From Kiloniella sp036960845 (lineage in GTDB: Bacteria > Pseudomonadota > Alphaproteobacteria > Kiloniellales > Kiloniellaceae), in contig JBALWN010000001.1 of the NCBI GenBank assembly GCA_036960845.1, positions 186,001 through 250,000 of the forward strand: a DNA stretch of 64,000 nucleotides, written 5' to 3'. The notes beneath the pieces are model-generated. The model was not told where the DNA came from. It did not search any database and was given only the letters and a program-made list of their open reading frames with translations. A program made the position numbers and the translations under genes. The stretch's first letter is position 1. Every line of letters begins with the position of its first letter. Shown here piece by piece: positions 61,078 to 64,000 of the stretch.

Positions 61078-62265
61078 ATGCGTATTTCTTTTTATGCACC
61101 GTTAAAGTCTCCCCAGCACCCAACTCCCTCTGGTGATCGCCATGTCGCCAGACTATTAATTCAAGCTCTTGAATCTCATGGCCATGAAGTTGACCTCGCC
61201 TCCCAACTTCGGAGCAGAGATGCACAGGGAGATCCCGAGCGACAACAAAGACTTAAAAATATCGGAGCGAAAATCGCTCAACGCATTGTTCGTAGAATAA
61301 AACTACTCCCCAAAAACCAATGGCCCGACATTTGGTTGACCTATCATCTTTATTATAAAGCCCCTGACTGGATTGGCCCTATTGTATGTCGAGAACTCGA
61401 TATTCCCTATGTTGCCATAGAAGTCTCGGTTGCAAATAAACGTGCGGGAGGCCCCTGGGATCTTAGCCATAGAGCCGTCGTTGATGCTCTAAACCATGCT
61501 GAGTGTGTAATCAGTATAAACCCACATGATTCGCTTTGCCTTCCCCCCAATCTACGCAATCGGTCACTCCCCCCTTTTATCATTGCTGATCAAATTATTT
61601 CGGCGCGCGAGAACTGGTCTCAACATCGGCGAGAGCTTGCAAAGAACTACAATCTTGATCCAAACAAACAATGGCTTCTCTGCATCGCGATGATGCGCGA
61701 AGGAGATAAGCTTGCTTCTTATCGTGTTCTTGCCAACGCTCTAAGAGGGCTGCCTGATTTACAATGGCAGCTGCTTATTGTCGGGGATGGTAAGGCCAGA
61801 ACAGACGTCGAGACCGCTTTTAAATGGGCACCTACAAGCAAAGTGGTTTTTGCGGGTCAGTGTTCGTCCCAAGAGCTCGCACACATCATACCAGCGTGTG
61901 ACATCTATACATGGCCTGCCATAAACGAAGCCTATGGCCTAGCTTTCCTCGAGGCCCAAGCGGGAGGATTACCCGTTATTGCAGGAAACACTGGAGGAGT
62001 TCCAGCTGTCGTAACCGATGGAGAAACAGGTATTTTAACATCTCCGGGCGATTCTATCGCCTTTGCTGCTGCTTTGAGAACCCTTCTTTCTGCGCCAGTG
62101 AGAAGAAGAGCTATGGGGCAAGCAGCCGCTGAAAAAGTAAAGGCGGTTCATAGCCTAGAAAATGCGGGACGTAGACTTGATGAAATTCTCGCAGCATCAA
62201 GAAAAGACTATATAAAACCAGGGCTACCATTGTTAGATTACGGTAAAAACAACAGCACATCATAG
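61078..62265 (+). CDS. Glycosyltransferase family 4, second copy type
   Basis: 395 residues with a GT4 C-terminal half: LLIVGDGKARTDVETAFKWAPTSKVVFAGQCSSQELAHIIPACDIYTWPAINEAYGLAFLEAQAGGLPVIAGNTGGVPAVVTDGETGIL. The two Glu of EAYGLAFLE form the EX7E motif. The N-terminal half includes YAPLKSPQHPTPSGDRHVARLLIQALESHGHEVDLAS. It is only distantly similar to the gene before it, so the pair is not a recent duplication. 13 bases separate the genes, so they are cotranscribed. Confidence 0.93.
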   Translation: MRISFYAPLKSPQHPTPSGDRHVARLLIQALESHGHEVDLASQLRSRDAQGDPERQQRLKNIGAKIAQRIVRRIKLLPKNQWPDIWLTYHLYYKAPDWIGPIVCRELDIPYVAIEVSVANKRAGGPWDLSHRAVVDALNHAECVISINPHDSLCLPPNLRNRSLPPFIIADQIISARENWSQHRRELAKNYNLDPNKQWLLCIAMMREGDKLASYRVLANALRGLPDLQWQLLIVGDGKARTDVETAFKWAPTSKVVFAGQCSSQELAHIIPACDIYTWPAINEAYGLAFLEAQAGGLPVIAGNTGGVPAVVTDGETGILTSPGDSIAFAAALRTLLSAPVRRRAMGQAAAEKVKAVHSLENAGRRLDEILAASRKDYIKPGLPLLDYGKNNSTS

Positions 62266-62271
62266 GACAAA

Positions 62272-63459
62272 ATGAGTCAAACAAAGCACATAGATGTACT
62301 GTTTTACGTACAACATTTACTCGGTATTGGTCACCAAAGACGCGCGGCAACCTTAACCCGTGCGATGGAGCGTGCTGGCCTAAAGGTAGCCTTTGTTTCG
62401 GGGGGTATGGAAGTGCCTGGATTGGACACAGGTACGGCAGCTTTTTATCAACTCGATCCCGTCAGGGCTGATGGAATCTTATTCAAAGATCTGCTTGACC
62501 AAAATGATTGCCCTATTGATAAAGTTTTCAAACAAAAACGATCCGAGCAGCTTCTAAGAATATTCCAAGAAACCAAGCCACGCTTGATTCTACTCGAAAT
62601 GTTTCCCTTTGGTCGGCGCCAGATGCGATTTGAACTCGTTCCCCTTCTTGAAGCGGCAAAAAACTGCACGAAACCGCCAAAGATAGTTTCTTCGGTTCGC
62701 GATATATTGGTTAAAGCCCCAAAACAAGAACGCATCGATGAAATGCTAAATTGGGTGGAAAAGCATTTTGACAATGTCCTTATCCATGGTGATCCTAACT
62801 TGATTCCCTTTGATAAAACCTTCCATCCTGCGCGAGAGATATCTCAAAAAATTCTCTATAGCGGCTATGTGGTTGATGAAAAAGTTGATGAGGCACCCCA
62901 TCCCAAAGACGGGAAGGATGAAGTCCTTATTTCTACTGGTGGGGGCGCCGTCAGCGAACGCTTAGTTAACGCTGCTATTTCTGCCAGGCAGAAAAGCTCT
63001 TTAAAGGGCAAAGTCTGGCGCATACTTATTGGCCACAGCTTACCTGAAAAAAGCTTTACCAAATACGCTAACCTTGCTGAAGATCGGTTGATAATCCAGC
63101 GTTCAAGGCCTGACTTTACTTCACTGCTTCCCAACTGCGCACTTTCAATAAGTCAGGGAGGTTATAACACTGTTATGGAGGTTCTTCGTGCAGGCTGCCC
63201 ACGGGTACTAGTTCCCTATTCCGGCGGGCTAGAGACCGAGCAGACTCTCAGAGCCAAATTATTGGCAGGCAGTAATGCTCTGACTTACGTAGACGAAGAA
63301 AATCTCACGGGGCAGATACTCTCTGATGCAATAGAGCAAACCCTCAATACTCAGCAGCGCCCTCCTTCGAGCCTGGACACCAATGGAGCAGAAAAGACAG
63401 CAAATATTCTTACATCAATACTGTCTAACCAAAGCCTAGCAGAGTTCAAATCTTCATGA
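62272..63459 (+). CDS. MurG-like glycosyltransferase, second copy type
   Basis: 395 residues. Similar in plan to the first gene of the run: an N-terminal HIDVLFYVQHLLGIGHQRRAATLTRAMERAG and a C-terminal SISQGGYNTVMEVLRAGCPRVLVPYSGGLETEQTLRAKLL with the GGYNT-(x)-E donor site. The GxGHxRR loop and the GGYNT motif are shared with the gene at 58504, so the two are paralogues. Six bases after the previous gene and overlapping the next by four bases (ATGA), so it is in one operon. Confidence 0.9.
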   Translation: MSQTKHIDVLFYVQHLLGIGHQRRAATLTRAMERAGLKVAFVSGGMEVPGLDTGTAAFYQLDPVRADGILFKDLLDQNDCPIDKVFKQKRSEQLLRIFQETKPRLILLEMFPFGRRQMRFELVPLLEAAKNCTKPPKIVSSVRDILVKAPKQERIDEMLNWVEKHFDNVLIHGDPNLIPFDKTFHPAREISQKILYSGYVVDEKVDEAPHPKDGKDEVLISTGGGAVSERLVNAAISARQKSSLKGKVWRILIGHSLPEKSFTKYANLAEDRLIIQRSRPDFTSLLPNCALSISQGGYNTVMEVLRAGCPRVLVPYSGGLETEQTLRAKLLAGSNALTYVDEENLTGQILSDAIEQTLNTQQRPPSSLDTNGAEKTANILTSILSNQSLAEFKSS

Positions 63460-64000
63460 GCGAGATCTTAATCCTTCGCCATGGCCCTACGGCGTGGAAT
63501 ACAGAAAAGCGCATGCAGGGCCGTTCAGATATCTCCCTGTCACCTGAGGGCGAGAGTCTGGTCGGGCAATGGTCTCTACCTGAAGAGTGGTATAGGATCC
63601 CATGGTACGTCAGCCCTCTAAAAAGAGCTCAGCAAACTGCTAAAATCTTGGGCAAAGAGACCATTACTATTGAGCCGCTGCTTACGGAAATGTCCTGGGG
63701 AGACTGGGAGGGAAAACGCCTTCCCGAACTACGCAAGACTCTGGGATCTACATTACAAGGTATGGAGGATCAGGGCTTGGATCTTTTACCGCCAGGAGGC
63801 GAGAGTCCAAGACAAGTACAACGCCGCTTGGAGCCTTTCTTGAGCAGGCTAGGCAAACAGGATAAATCGACAGTTTGTGTGGCTCATAAGGGCATCATAC
63901 GGGCCCTTTATGCCAAAGCATCTGAGTGGAATATGCTTGGTAAACCACCACAGAAACTAAAAGATAATTGTGCGCATTTGTTTAAAGTCCTTAGATCAGG
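63456..64000 (+). CDS. Histidine phosphatase family protein, 3' truncated by window edge
   Basis: The frame runs from ATGA at 63456 to the window end, 181 codons so far, with no stop. MSEILILRHGPTAWNTEKRMQGRSDISLSPEG has the phosphatase signature RHG (8-10) with catalytic His9; SPLKRAQQTAKIL, the acidic MSWGDWEG and a second His in VCVAHKGIIRAL complete the fold. The family includes phosphoglycerate mutases, sugar phosphatases and cobalamin or glycan-related enzymes. As last member of a glycosyltransferase run it may remove a phosphate from a sugar or glycolipid intermediate. Length and missing C-terminus cannot be judged. Confidence 0.88.
   Translation, partial: MSEILILRHGPTAWNTEKRMQGRSDISLSPEGESLVGQWSLPEEWYRIPWYVSPLKRAQQTAKILGKETITIEPLLTEMSWGDWEGKRLPELRKTLGSTLQGMEDQGLDLLPPGGESPRQVQRRLEPFLSRLGKQDKSTVCVAHKGIIRALYAKASEWNMLGKPPQKLKDNCAHLFKVLRS

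Noticed and set aside
1..64000. Prophage, transposase, integrase, CRISPR or rRNA genes
   Set aside because: I looked for transposase, integrase and phage structural motifs, spaced short repeats and conserved rRNA strings and found none. Only one tRNA gene is present.

Overview
The window is chromosomal DNA of moderate GC from an alphaproteobacterium, most likely a marine or aquatic member of the Rhodospirillales in the broad sense; I would not name a genus. The support is in gene content and order: thioredoxin/TPR co-chaperone, LON-domain protein, Trm112 and DUF971 next to a UbiH-type hydroxylase; amt, aminotransferase, ftsK, lolA and xthA in one direction; a 1611-residue NAD-glutamate dehydrogenase; DUF2842; and a heparinase-like gene near purH. 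I see no prophage, insertion sequence or CRISPR array.

Layout. 1-6.1 kb: the end of a heparinase II/III-like gene, a WecA/WbpL-type sugar-phosphate transferase and a WbpM-type nucleotide-sugar dehydratase (first steps of a surface polysaccharide), then purH. 6.1-24.1 kb: an accessory stretch of small regulators (two LysR, AraC, FtrA, XRE-cupin), transporters (MFS, LysE), lipoproteins, small enzymes, the threonine catabolic pair kbl-tdh and a leucine-rich-repeat protein. Five copies of a hairpin-bearing intergenic repeat are confined to 7.4-17.7 kb. 24.3-29.1 kb: NAD-glutamate dehydrogenase. 29.7-31.3 kb: small hypothetical genes, DUF2842 and tRNA-Gly(GCC). 31.4-37.3 kb: prolyl-tRNA deacylase, cnoX, LON domain, Trm112, DUF971, TetR, a secreted protein and a UbiH-like hydroxylase. 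37.6-45 kb: ADP-ribosylglycohydrolase-like protein and the tamB/tamA outer-membrane assembly pair. 45-54.8 kb: amt behind a probable sigma-54 promoter, DapC-like aminotransferase, ftsK, lolA, a fatty-acid hydroxylase, a PuuD-like amidotransferase and xthA. 54.8-64 kb: a cyclic-nucleotide-binding protein in an operon with an aberrant 905-residue ABC exporter, divergent from a run of four glycosyltransferases and a histidine phosphatase cut by the window end.

Linked functions. Nitrogen: amt imports ammonium, glutamate dehydrogenase and kbl/tdh release it from amino acids. Cell envelope: WecA/WbpM-like enzymes, TamA/TamB, LolA and the right-hand glycosyltransferase cluster all build or place surface material.

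The most interesting signals are not protein families. (1) Intergenic loci at 53.64 kb (+), 46.76 kb (+) and 11.6 kb (-) fold into hairpins whose loops are runs of C or C/U-rich; the first has a promoter-like sequence placed to start exactly at its first hairpin and ends in a terminator, so it looks like a small RNA with anti-Shine-Dalgarno-type loops. (2) The ABC exporter has its segment between Q-loop and signature present in three diverged copies, and its Walker A, Walker B, signature and switch residues are all altered. (3) The dispersed repeat has a 3' hairpin with compensatory changes. All structures were read by eye; no folding program or database search was run.
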